From the NCBI GenBank assembly GCA_016927905.1, contig JAFGLW010000026.1, positions 107,586 through 171,585 on the forward strand: 64,000 nucleotides of DNA. The letters run 5' to 3'. This document shows, piece by piece, positions 49,950 to 58,965 of the stretch. Numbering within the stretch: position 1 is the first letter of the stretch; every line of letters starts with the position of its first letter. This stretch comes from a candidate division CSSED10-310 bacterium. Its GTDB lineage: Bacteria; CSSED10-310; JAFGJC01. A program made the translations under genes and the position numbers. Below the pieces are notes generated by a model. That model did no database searches. It saw only the letters and a program-made list of their open reading frames with translations, and was not told the DNA's origin.

Positions 49950-52900
49950 ATGAGAAATGCATTAATGGTGATCGTGTGCATGTTTTTGTGGCTGCCCGTT
50001 TCATTCGCCCGGATCGGCGATGAACCAGTACTGGGATCAATGGAACCGGGCATCGATTATGCTCCGGGAGAAATTCTGGTGAAACTGGTCCCGGAACTCC
50101 GGCATTTAAGCAGTGCCCAGGTATTGAGTGAATACAGACTGGGTTTGCTGAGCGAGCATCCGCGGCTGGGCTGGGATCTTCTGGCTGTTCCCGAGGAAGT
50201 GCCGGATTCCGTGGCCAGGATGGTCGCCGCACTCTCCGAGGATTCCAGAGTTCAGGCCGTTACACCGAATTATTACCGGTTTCTGGAATGGGAACCGGAC
50301 GACTGGTACTGGACGCATGACCATCTCTGGAATTTCCGTATCCTGGGCCTGCCGGACGCCTGGGACAAGGATACCAGTCCCCCGCTGTACGGCGGGGATC
50401 CGGACGTGGTGGTTGCCGTGATCGATTCCGGTGCAACCTACAAAACCTGGGATGATTCCGAGCACTATACCGACGAATACGGCAATCCGGTTACCGTCCA
50501 ATTCGGTCAGGCCCCGGATTTCGAGAACCTGCAATACTGGATTAATGAAGATGAAGTTCCCGGCAATGGAATGGATGATGACAGCAATGGCTACATAGAT
50601 GATTCGGAAGGCTGGAATTTCGTATTTGATTCCCCGTTTCCCAGCGATGACAAGGGGCATGGCTCACATGTCTCCGGAACAATCTGTCAGAGCACGAACA
50701 ATGATTCGGGGAGTGCTGTGGAGACGCTCCGGTCGGCAGCCGGAATGGCGTTCGAATGCACACTCATGATTCTGAAAACAGCCAATCAGACCGGTGTCTC
50801 CAGCATGGCCGATGTCGCCGAAGCCATCGAATATGCGGCCAACAATGGAGCCCACGTCGTCAACATGAGTCTCGGGTCGGGATATGTCGGGCAGGGAGCA
50901 TCGGACACTATTGAAAAGGATGCATGCGATTATGCATATGCCAACGGCGTGGTAGTCGTGTCTTCAAGCGGCAACGATGCGGACGAATCATTCTGGAATC
51001 CGGAAACATACGGCGTCGGTTATCCCGCCGGTTACGCCAGTGTGATTGCGGTCGGTGCTTCCAACAACGCCACTACACTGGGTGATCCCCTGACCGAAAG
51101 CCGCACCAGTTTTTCGCAATACGGTTATACATCTGAAGTGATCGCGCCAAGCGGACACTGGGATTTCGGCGATGCGGACGGCAGCGGAAAAACCGATGAT
51201 GTCTGGCAGAGCACCGTGAAAGCGGCGAAATTCCCGGATATGACCCAGTTCGCAATTCGGGGTAACAACGGCACTTCCATGGCGTCCCCGCACGTGGCCG
51301 CTCTGGCCGGATTGATTTTATCATACGGCAATCAGACCGGTCAGACATTTTCACCGATGGATGTCCGCAACCGGATCAACGCTGCCGCGGTGGATATCAA
51401 CGCCGATGAGATGCCCGGGTACGACTATGTGATCGGGTTTGGCAGAATTCATGCCGCCGATGCCATCGATTTCGAGCCGGAACCGGAAATGGTCGTCAGC
51501 AAGGCTCTGGTTTTCGAAGCGCCCGGCCAGGGAAACGGGAACATGCGCGCGGAAGCGGGCGAAACGGTTTCACTCTCGGTTGACTTGATGTCGCTGTTTG
51601 CCGGCGCGACCGGTATCCAGGCAACCGTGACATCCGGTTCCCCATACTTGACCATGGGAACGAATACACTCACCTACAATAACGCTTCAGCCAACGAACC
51701 GACATCATCAATCGGCAATTTCACCCTGTCCATCGCAGGCAATTGCCCGCTTCAATATGATGCTGAATTTCATATCGCAATCGATTTCAATGAATCCCCG
51801 ACAACGGTCACACAAGTATTTCATACCCGGCTCACCCGTGCCCGGCTGCTTTTCTGGGATGACGACCGGGGGCAGGGAAAATCCAACGCCCACGAAGCAC
51901 CCGTTCTGGCAGCTCTGGAACAGGCCGGTATCGCCTATGAGTATTGGGATACGCTGCCACGGGAAAGTGCCGCCAAAACCGAGCAGTTCATCTATCCATG
52001 GCAGGAATTCAATTTCGTGCAGATGCCCACATTTGAGGATCTGAAACCCTACGACGCGCTGATCTGGTTCATGGGTGAATCCGGTCAGGGCCGCAAAGAA
52101 ATCATCATGGATTTTCTGCCCGGATTGATCGATTACATGGATGCCGGCGGGAATGTCATGATAACCAGTCACGAACTCCTGTTCAAACTGCACCGGTATC
52201 CGACGGGAGAAGACGATCTGTGCTGGGTGGATAAGACGGCGGATCCCGATCCGGACAACCCCGATCCGGATAATCTGGCAGAATACGCGGACTATTTCAT
52301 TTATAACTACCTGCATATCGAAGGGATTGAACACGACGACTGGTATGAGGAAGTGCACGGGGGCGCGGCGGATCCCCTGACCCGGGGAATGAGCAAGTCG
52401 ATGGATCCGGAAACCTATAACATGCCGTTTGCACACAATTACAACTGGTGGCCGGATGCTTTGGTTCCCTGTGAAGACGCCGTTGTAACCTTCACGGCCG
52501 GTGACCCTGTCAGGCCGGGCGATGAATATGCCTATGATCCCAATGATATGCAGAAATCGTTCGACGAAGACCTGCCGTTCAAGGCCAAAAACAATCCCTG
52601 CGGGATCCGGTATCCCGGAGCGGGCGGATCCAGCCCGTACCGGATGATCTTCCTGGCTTTTCCGCTGGAGGCCATGTCCGGCATGGTCGAAGTCGTTCAG
52701 CCCCTGGTCGGGTGGCTCCTGGACGGCACGGGCGAAGCATCCAGTCAGATGCTCGTCGATATCGAAACAAGCTTGGCGCTTTATACTTACAATGATACCG
52801 CCGCCGAACCCGCGGGCGATCCATTCAGCGTATACGGCATGGTCTACAATCCCGGATCTCCGATCAGCGCCCAGCGATGGGTTCTTCTGGAAATATACGG

Positions 52901-53108
52901 ATTTTATTTCTGGCCGGACTGGAGTGTGGCGGTCGACTATGCCGACCGAAACATTCAGTCCGGATTCAGTACCGAAAATTTCCTGGCCTTCGAATGGCCC
53001 CAGGGCAATTTCGGGTCTTTTGATGGAATCCGTTTCTGGATGGCGCACCTGTCGCAAGACATGAATCTGCTCGGTGAATTCGATTACTGCGAGTGGGGAT
53101 ATTACTGA
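49950..53108 (+). CDS. Exported subtilisin-like serine protease (S8)
   Basis: About 1052 residues. Signal peptide (MVIVCMFLWLPVSFA), then a propeptide-like domain (PGEILVKLVPELRH...VQAVTPNYYR). The S8 catalytic domain has Asp159 (VVAVIDSGATY), His237 (DKGHGSHVSGT) and Ser443 (NGTSMASPHVAALAG), all in expected context. After about residue 510 there is a CARDB/Ig-like domain (GETVSLSVDLMSLFAGATG). A long region follows (FWDDDRGQGKSNAHE... YMDAGGNVMITSHELL) that resembles the GATase-like or immune-inhibitor-type domain of other secreted proteases. It has no cell-wall sorting signal. The start is ATG 49950 behind GGAGGTGAGA; ATG 49947 is one codon earlier. Confidence 0.92.
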   Translation: MRNALMVIVCMFLWLPVSFARIGDEPVLGSMEPGIDYAPGEILVKLVPELRHLSSAQVLSEYRLGLLSEHPRLGWDLLAVPEEVPDSVARMVAALSEDSRVQAVTPNYYRFLEWEPDDWYWTHDHLWNFRILGLPDAWDKDTSPPLYGGDPDVVVAVIDSGATYKTWDDSEHYTDEYGNPVTVQFGQAPDFENLQYWINEDEVPGNGMDDDSNGYIDDSEGWNFVFDSPFPSDDKGHGSHVSGTICQSTNNDSGSAVETLRSAAGMAFECTLMILKTANQTGVSSMADVAEAIEYAANNGAHVVNMSLGSGYVGQGASDTIEKDACDYAYANGVVVVSSSGNDADESFWNPETYGVGYPAGYASVIAVGASNNATTLGDPLTESRTSFSQYGYTSEVIAPSGHWDFGDADGSGKTDDVWQSTVKAAKFPDMTQFAIRGNNGTSMASPHVAALAGLILSYGNQTGQTFSPMDVRNRINAAAVDINADEMPGYDYVIGFGRIHAADAIDFEPEPEMVVSKALVFEAPGQGNGNMRAEAGETVSLSVDLMSLFAGATGIQATVTSGSPYLTMGTNTLTYNNASANEPTSSIGNFTLSIAGNCPLQYDAEFHIAIDFNESPTTVTQVFHTRLTRARLLFWDDDRGQGKSNAHEAPVLAALEQAGIAYEYWDTLPRESAAKTEQFIYPWQEFNFVQMPTFEDLKPYDALIWFMGESGQGRKEIIMDFLPGLIDYMDAGGNVMITSHELLFKLHRYPTGEDDLCWVDKTADPDPDNPDPDNLAEYADYFIYNYLHIEGIEHDDWYEEVHGGAADPLTRGMSKSMDPETYNMPFAHNYNWWPDALVPCEDAVVTFTAGDPVRPGDEYAYDPNDMQKSFDEDLPFKAKNNPCGIRYPGAGGSSPYRMIFLAFPLEAMSGMVEVVQPLVGWLLDGTGEASSQMLVDIETSLALYTYNDTAAEPAGDPFSVYGMVYNPGSPISAQRWVLLEIYGFYFWPDWSVAVDYADRNIQSGFSTENFLAFEWPQGNFGSFDGIRFWMAHLSQDMNLLGEFDYCEWGYY

Positions 53109-53164
53109 ACCGGTAAAACATCAAAATTCACCCCCCGGGATTTTCTCGGCGAAGTGAAACCGGC

Positions 53165-56137
53165 TTGAACACGAGATTCCCAAAAACGGACGCATCCCGG
53201 AATCTCCACCTGATACTCATCCTGTCGGTCATCCTGGTGTTCTTATGTTTCCGGGCCGTATATTTAATCCGGCAATATGCGTTCCAGGGGATTGTTTCCG
53301 ATGCCACATTCCGTATCTCCAACGCTCCGGAATCCGGCTGGTATCGGGTTGATTTCGATGACACCCGCTGGGAATACGCTGCAGCACCCTACTGGGACGG
53401 CTACGAAATACCCGATCTCCACAAGATGAAACTTCCCGGGCTGGCCATGCCGATCTGGAAAGCAGACCGCTCGCCGACCATATTCCTGCGGAAAACGTTC
53501 CACCTGGACCGGCTTCCTTTGCAGCCGGTCGAGCTGTCAATTGTTGCAGATGACGATTACACGCTATTCATCAATGGTCACCAGATCTCCGATAACCAGG
53601 ATCGTTCCACATCGTTCGAAGGAGAAACTCACCGGATTGATCCCTGGCTCACGACCGGAACGAATATCATTGCCATCCGGGCCATCAACCGGGCTCTGGC
53701 GGCCCATCTGATCCTGATCATGCCCCTGCCGGAAACGGGCATGTCGCATCATCGGAATCCGGTGCCGCTTTTGTTTACAATCCCTGCAATCTTCCTGTCC
53801 GGCTGGTTGCTGAAACGAAGCATCAACGGAACGGCCTGGAATATCATGTGTTCCGGACCGGAGAAACTTCCGGAAGGGCTGAGGCCTTTTGCCGTCCCGG
53901 TGATGATTCTGGGATGGTTGGCATGGATTTTTGTCTTTCGCAGGTTTCCGGTCTACGAAATGATGCCGGTCCAGGTCACCACGCCCGTCCACTGGGGTCG
54001 ACTGACTGTTTTCGCAATTGCCGCCGCAGTTTTATTTCTGGGAACGCGCCGGGTACTGCTGGATTCGCGCGTGAAACTCGAACAATCGAACACAGCTGGA
54101 ATGCGCACGAGCGGATATGTTGTGGGGGTCGTACTGATTTGCATGCTGGCCGTGGGATTGCGCCTGTACCGTTACCGGGATGTTCCACCGGGCATTTTCC
54201 AGGACGATGCCCTCTTCATGTCGGAGGGGGAACGGCTCATCCGGAGCGGGTCCCTGAGTCTGTGGTCGGATCAGATGAACGGGAACGCCACCTTAATGAT
54301 GTACTGGAACGGGCTGATTGCGCTCTGGGTGAAGAACAGGATACTGGCAATGAGACTGGCTCCGGCATTGCTGGGTGTCTTGACGATCGCCCTGTATCCT
54401 TGGATTTTCAGGAACCTGCTGAAGCCATCCCAGATACTGTGGATGATGCTGATCACCGCATATTCCCACTACCATATCAACTATTCCCGGATTCCTTGGG
54501 ACCAGGTCACGGTTCCGCTGTTTTCGGCGACAGCCTTCTTCATGATGGTGAGAGGATTGACGGAAACTCGATGCAGGGCGGCGTTTATCGCCAGCGGCGC
54601 TGCGGTTTCCCTGGGCTTGTACGGATATGCGGGATACCGGATCATGCCGTTCATCGTGTTCGGCCTGGCGGTGATGAATGCTCAAACCTTCAAACGATAT
54701 CTGCGGCAAAAATGCTGGATCGGACACATCCTGTCCGCACTGGTGGTCATCACGCCGCTTGGATTGTTCTTATTGCGGCATCCCGGAAAATTCACCCAGC
54801 GTTCCGGGCTGGTCGACATCTTTCCAACATTCATGAAATATTTCGATCCCATACCCGCACTGTTCCAGACATTCAAAACGATTCTGATGACCGTTTTCAT
54901 CGGAGACGGAGTGACACCCAGACATAATACTCCCGGATATCCCGCCCTGGATCCGGTTACGGGCGCTTTTTTCCTGATCGGGCTGTCGGTGCTTTTTCTG
55001 AGACGAGTCGAATTGCAGCGGCTGTTTTTCTGGCTGGAACCTGCCGGAACGATCATCCTGCGGGGCGCAATACTGTGGTGGATTGGATTGGGCGCGTTTG
55101 CGTCGTCGCTGACCTTCGAAGCGCCGCATTTTAGCCGGAGTATCAACCTGCAGGTGCCCCTGTTTCTGGTCGCTTCGCTGGGAGTCTGGATAACCGGAAT
55201 CCGGTGGCATCCGGTTCCACGGCGCACGTTCTGGATTGTTGTACTGCTCGCAGCGGCAGGACTCAATTATCGGGTGTATTTCATCGATAAACTGAAATCG
55301 GAAAAGGTGTACGAAGACTGCGGACACATGGCTCTGGCCTTTCATGATCGACTCGATAAAATCAAGTCCGAAAAACCGGTGCCGGTTCTGTCCGTAACGC
55401 CCATATTCGATTATCTGACGGCGGCGGCAATCGAATGGCTGCACGCCGATATCTGCTGTCAATCACAGTATCCGGTTCGATCCGCTGCCGAAATCATGGA
55501 AACACGCTACACCCATCCCGGGAAACCCTATATCGTATTTGTTTTCAGGGAAGAACAGCCGATGCTGGCCAATCTTCAGTCAGTCATCGACCAGCGGATC
55601 AGCCGAACCGATCCGGTCGGCAGACCGGAATATCTAGAACTCCTGATGAAACCAGTCGAAGAGATCACCGCTGTCCGGAAATTGCCGGGGATGCAGCCGG
55701 ATAACCCGCTTCCGGGATGGATTGCCCGGGTGTATCCGAATACCGGATGGTCGGGTGAGCCCGTTTGTACACAAATCGATATACCTTGGGAGTTCGAATG
55801 GCAGACCGAGCCGGAAAAGCCGTTCCCGTCGCCTTTCAGTATCCGCTGGAGCGGATATCTCAGGATCGGTCGGGCCGGGTTCTATGAATTCAAATTGACT
55901 TCCGATGACGGATCGATCCTGACCATCGACCGAACGGTGATTATCAACAATGCGGGTGAACACGGCATACGGAACGTGGGGGGGATGGCCTATCTGGAAA
56001 CCGGTTACCACGCGATTGAACTGAAATATTTCGATTCCAGATGGCTCGCCAAGCTGAAACTGGAGTGGTTTCCACCGAGTGGCGAGGGCGGATCACTGCC
56101 TCCAGATGTATTGTTTCACCAGGCCGGTTCCGACTGA
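53165..56137 (+). CDS. GT39-type glycosyltransferase with N-terminal jelly roll and PA14 domain
   Basis: About 990 residues. One N-terminal span (LHLILILSVILVFLCFRAVY) is followed by an extracytoplasmic jelly-roll (about 55-185: DFDDTRWEYAAAPYWDGYE, VELSIVADDDYTLFINGHQ). A polytopic GT-C domain comes next, with GIFQDDALFMSEGERLIRSG in the first catalytic loop and about ten spans. The last about 150 residues are a PA14-like domain (RIGRAGFYEFKLTSDDGSIL). Carbohydrate-binding modules on both ends of a membrane glycosyltransferase are unusual. The start is TTG 53165, without a strong ribosome site. It probably decorates or elongates surface glycans; donor and acceptor unknown. Confidence 0.85.
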   Translation: MNTRFPKTDASRNLHLILILSVILVFLCFRAVYLIRQYAFQGIVSDATFRISNAPESGWYRVDFDDTRWEYAAAPYWDGYEIPDLHKMKLPGLAMPIWKADRSPTIFLRKTFHLDRLPLQPVELSIVADDDYTLFINGHQISDNQDRSTSFEGETHRIDPWLTTGTNIIAIRAINRALAAHLILIMPLPETGMSHHRNPVPLLFTIPAIFLSGWLLKRSINGTAWNIMCSGPEKLPEGLRPFAVPVMILGWLAWIFVFRRFPVYEMMPVQVTTPVHWGRLTVFAIAAAVLFLGTRRVLLDSRVKLEQSNTAGMRTSGYVVGVVLICMLAVGLRLYRYRDVPPGIFQDDALFMSEGERLIRSGSLSLWSDQMNGNATLMMYWNGLIALWVKNRILAMRLAPALLGVLTIALYPWIFRNLLKPSQILWMMLITAYSHYHINYSRIPWDQVTVPLFSATAFFMMVRGLTETRCRAAFIASGAAVSLGLYGYAGYRIMPFIVFGLAVMNAQTFKRYLRQKCWIGHILSALVVITPLGLFLLRHPGKFTQRSGLVDIFPTFMKYFDPIPALFQTFKTILMTVFIGDGVTPRHNTPGYPALDPVTGAFFLIGLSVLFLRRVELQRLFFWLEPAGTIILRGAILWWIGLGAFASSLTFEAPHFSRSINLQVPLFLVASLGVWITGIRWHPVPRRTFWIVVLLAAAGLNYRVYFIDKLKSEKVYEDCGHMALAFHDRLDKIKSEKPVPVLSVTPIFDYLTAAAIEWLHADICCQSQYPVRSAAEIMETRYTHPGKPYIVFVFREEQPMLANLQSVIDQRISRTDPVGRPEYLELLMKPVEEITAVRKLPGMQPDNPLPGWIARVYPNTGWSGEPVCTQIDIPWEFEWQTEPEKPFPSPFSIRWSGYLRIGRAGFYEFKLTSDDGSILTIDRTVIINNAGEHGIRNVGGMAYLETGYHAIELKYFDSRWLAKLKLEWFPPSGEGGSLPPDVLFHQAGSD

Positions 56138-56202
56138 TTTGAGCCTGGGGGAGTGGTTCTGTTAGCATCCGGGATGGCGAGTTTATGGGAGGACATGGGG
56201 GG

Positions 56203-57192
56203 ATGCCGGTTAAAGTTTTGTTTAATTGGGTTGTGCCGCAGGATTTGCGGGATTATTTCTCAGGGCAACTGGATTCCTCCGTCCGGCCGATCTACCCGGA
56301 AAACAACGAACTCGAAACCGCTGCGGAACTGGCTCCGAAGGCGGACATTCTCGTCGGGTGGCGAATCAGCGAGCCGCTTTTGAATGCGGCGGTCAAGTTG
56401 AAACTGATCATCATTCCCGCCATCGGGGTGGACGGGCAGATCCCGATTTTGAAAAAATACCCGCATATTCCCGTGGCAAACTCCCACGGAAACGCCGTTC
56501 CGGCTGCGGAAATGGCCGTTACGCTTTTACTGGCTTCCATGAAGTGGATCGTTCATTTTGACCGGAGAATGCGGGACGGTAAATGGCGTGCGTACGAGGA
56601 TTCACCGCCATCGCTCACGCTGGAAGGAATGACCGTGGGGCTGCTGGGTACGGGAGCGGTCGGGAAAACGATTGCCCGGCTGCTGTCCAATTACTCCGTA
56701 ACATTGATCGGATGCTCCCGCAGCGGTGATCCGCTGAGGGATTTCCCCGATATCGAAATGTATTCCTCGAACAGACTGTACGATTTCCTCCCCCGGGCAC
56801 GCGGTCTGATCGTCAGCCTGCCCCGTACGGGCGATACGGAGGGAATGATCGGGGAACATGAGCTTTCCCTGCTGCCGGATCAATCCGTTCTGGTGAATGT
56901 GGGAAGAGGTTCGGTTGTGCGGGAAGAACCGTTGTACGAAGCACTTCTTAAACGGAAATTACTGGGAGCGGGGCTGGATGTCTGGTACAATTACCGCCCG
57001 GAGGAAATGGACGGCAAACGGTATCCTTACCGGCTGCCGTTTCACCGGCTGGATAATGTGGTGCTGTCCCCCCACCGTGGCGCATCTCCGCTTCTGCGAC
57101 CGGAACGGTTCGATGACGTGATGGAAAACATCCGGCGGTTCGCGGCGGGGGAGCCGATTGTCAACCGCGTGGTGCTGGAACGCGGTTATTGA
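56203..57192 (+). CDS. D-2-hydroxyacid dehydrogenase
   Basis: About 329 residues of the NAD-dependent D-2-hydroxyacid (formate/phosphoglycerate-type) family. The Rossmann motif is VGLLGTGAVGKTIARLL and the nucleotide-domain Arg/Gly motif VLVNVGRGSVVREEPLYEAL. The catalytic set is Arg in GRGSVV, Glu in the GLDVWYN...EE region, and His in VLSPHRGASPL. The catalytic domain begins at PVKVLFNWVVP. The substrate is not evident. I choose ATG 56203; ATG 56185 is in frame but lies before the GGGAGG. It follows the PA14 glycosyltransferase by 65 bases. Confidence 0.87.
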   Translation: MPVKVLFNWVVPQDLRDYFSGQLDSSVRPIYPENNELETAAELAPKADILVGWRISEPLLNAAVKLKLIIIPAIGVDGQIPILKKYPHIPVANSHGNAVPAAEMAVTLLLASMKWIVHFDRRMRDGKWRAYEDSPPSLTLEGMTVGLLGTGAVGKTIARLLSNYSVTLIGCSRSGDPLRDFPDIEMYSSNRLYDFLPRARGLIVSLPRTGDTEGMIGEHELSLLPDQSVLVNVGRGSVVREEPLYEALLKRKLLGAGLDVWYNYRPEEMDGKRYPYRLPFHRLDNVVLSPHRGASPLLRPERFDDVMENIRRFAAGEPIVNRVVLERGY

Positions 57193-57291
57193 GTGCTGCA
57201 CGGGAGAAACGATGCATGCCGACCGATGAATACAAATGTTTTGACAGCGGTTAGGGGTTTGAAAGATATCAGCCTATAATCCGGGAACCGA

Positions 57292-57729
57292 TCAGGGCGC
57301 ATCGCCCCGGATGGATTTGATGATCGGTTTCAATGGATTTGATGTGATGGTGAAATACAGTGTGGTCTCGATTTCCCGGTTGGTCTGTTCGTTCTTGAAC
57401 CGCCACAATCCACGGATGGGTCCCCGCTGAAGATTGGGAAGGTTCCCGCCCTGAAGATGCATCCCCCGGGTGGCAACTCTCTGGAACAACTGACGCAGCA
57501 TGGAAATGATCTGGCTGCGTGAATAATTTCCTGCCGGAATATCCGCCGCCGGGATCGATAAGTATATTTTCGTGTCCGAAGGCAGATATGGTTTCAGGTG
57601 TTCCGGCTGGCCGGTCCCGAATGACCGTTCGATTGCGGTTCCAACCTGGCCGTGAAAGGGGCCCTTGGCCGATCCAGGCGTCTGCCAAATGACCAGAACA
57701 ATGAAAAATCCAATCCAGAACTCTCTCAT
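57292..57729 (-). CDS. DUF4783-like exported protein
   Basis: About 145 residues. A signal peptide (FWIGFFIVLVIWQTPGSAKG) is followed by a small alpha/beta fold of the DUF4783/SnoaL-like kind. DTKIYLSIPAADIPAGNYSR and QIISMLRQLFQRVA match the usual pattern of strand-turn-SKAQAE-like helix, followed by two strands (GPIRGLWRFKN, TTLYFTITSN). Function is unknown; such proteins are periplasmic. Start ATG 57729 is preferred to the TTG at 57759, but no strong site is present. It lies downstream of ddl on the minus strand. Confidence 0.7.
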   Translation of the reverse strand: MREFWIGFFIVLVIWQTPGSAKGPFHGQVGTAIERSFGTGQPEHLKPYLPSDTKIYLSIPAADIPAGNYSRSQIISMLRQLFQRVATRGMHLQGGNLPNLQRGPIRGLWRFKNEQTNREIETTLYFTITSNPLKPIIKSIRGDAP

Positions 57730-57780
57730 GACAACTTCATTTCCACCATTATTGTACAATATTTTCAGCCGGATCGAAAG

Positions 57781-57805
57781 TCACGATCCCGCAACGCGGG
57801 TGTGA
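57781..57805 (-). terminator. Hairpin after ddl (weak terminator)
   Basis: CCCGC-AAC-GCGGG (57788-57800) with outer TCAC/GTGA pairing lies within ten bases of the ddl stop. Read on the minus strand it is followed by only CTTTCG, so termination strength is doubtful. Confidence 0.35.
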
Positions 57806-57809
57806 TCGA

Positions 57810-58937
57810 CTAGTCCTCCAGGTACTCGGAACGGTTCGATTTCCGATCTTCAAAGCGTTCAATTGCCAGTTCAATCAGCCTGTCAATTAATTCTCGGTAG
57901 GAGATTCCGGTGGCTTCCCACAACTTGGCGTACATGCTGATGGCGGTGAATCCCGGAATGGTGTTCAGCTCGTTGAGAAACAATTCGCCGCTGGTGCCGT
58001 CCATTAAAAAATCCACCCGGCTCATCCCGGATCCGTCAATCGCCCGGAACGCTCTGACCGCCAGTTCCCGGCATTGTTTTTCCTGGTCGGAATTCAACAG
58101 GGCGGGAATGATCAGCTTGGACGCCCGGTCGCCATCATCGAGATACTTGGCCTGGTAATTATAAAATTCCCGGCTGGGGATGATTTCGCCGGGAACCGAC
58201 GCCAGCGGCTGATCGTTTCCCAGAACCGACACCTCGATTTCCCTGGCATCGGGAACGGCTTTCTCGATCAGAACCCGGTGGTCGTACCCGGCGGCAAGAA
58301 TCAGTCCGTGTTCCAGATCCCGTGGATTGCGGCACAGGGAAATTCCCACACTGGATCCCAGATTGGCTGGTTTGCAGAATACCGGCCAACCCAGGAATGA
58401 AGCGGATTTTTCTATCACCATCGCCGGAGCGCTCTGGATCTGCCGCCGGAATACCCCCAGATACGATACGGTTGGAATCCCATGGGCAATCATCACATCC
58501 TTGAACAGGATCTTGTCCATCCCGGCCGCCGAAGCCAGTACCCCGCATCCGACATAGGGCACCTGGGCCAGTTCGAGAAGCCCCTGAATGGTGCCGTCCT
58601 CACCGAACGGTCCATGCAGAATCGGAAAAATCACATCCAGCGGTTCCAGAACGCCGTCTTGTGGCATCAGCGACCTGCTTGCGCGGTCCGCCTGATTGGA
58701 ATCCCGAGACCGCTCCGGAGCATCAGCCGGTTTCAGCAGGTTCCGGTTGGCCTGCGAGAGCAGCCTGGACATGGGATCGCCTTCGACCAGCCAGTATCCC
58801 TGTTTGCTGATGCCGATGGGAACGACATCATAACGGTCCGGATCCAGGGCCTGAATGACCGAGCGTGCCGATTGCAGCGATACTTCATGCTCCCCGGACC
58901 GCCCTCCGAACAGGATACCCACTCGGATTTTTTTCAT
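57810..58937 (-). CDS. ddl: D-alanine--D-alanine ligase
   Basis: ATP-grasp enzyme joining two D-alanines for peptidoglycan. The N-terminus KKIRVGILFGGRSGEHEVSL (residues 2-21) holds the ligase signature, HGPFGEDGTIQGLLEL is the first D-Ala site, KPANLGSSVGISL the ATP-loop region, and FLNELNTIPGFTAISMYAKL the catalytic C-terminal motif. Length (375) is normal. The start is ATG 58937 with AAAGGA nine bases away; an ATG three codons earlier is possible. It gives firm evidence of a peptidoglycan-bearing cell. It is on the same strand as the phosphodiesterase-like and FHA-GAF-AAA genes, 28 bases after the former. Confidence 0.95.
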   Translation of the reverse strand: MKKIRVGILFGGRSGEHEVSLQSARSVIQALDPDRYDVVPIGISKQGYWLVEGDPMSRLLSQANRNLLKPADAPERSRDSNQADRASRSLMPQDGVLEPLDVIFPILHGPFGEDGTIQGLLELAQVPYVGCGVLASAAGMDKILFKDVMIAHGIPTVSYLGVFRRQIQSAPAMVIEKSASFLGWPVFCKPANLGSSVGISLCRNPRDLEHGLILAAGYDHRVLIEKAVPDAREIEVSVLGNDQPLASVPGEIIPSREFYNYQAKYLDDGDRASKLIIPALLNSDQEKQCRELAVRAFRAIDGSGMSRVDFLMDGTSGELFLNELNTIPGFTAISMYAKLWEATGISYRELIDRLIELAIERFEDRKSNRSEYLED

Positions 58938-58965
58938 GCTCCGCATTCCTTTCTGACCCGTCCAG

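Noticed and set aside
51708-53057. 449-codon open frame on the minus strand under the subtilase
   Set aside because: Antisense shadow of a protein-like GC-rich gene: no ribosome site, no motif, His/Arg/Ile-rich translation typical of antisense frames. Similar long shadows at 32906-33916 and 53848-54927 were rejected for the same reason.
57241-57280. TTGACA at 57241 and TATAAT at 57275 on the plus strand
   Set aside because: Spacing is 28 bases, too long, and no gene follows on that strand. Chance or an unannotated antisense RNA.
57279-57312. Hairpin ATCCGGG/CCCGGAT with inner GGGCG/CGCCC at the DUF4783-like stop
   Set aside because: No T-run on either side, and it covers coding bases, so I do not call a terminator.
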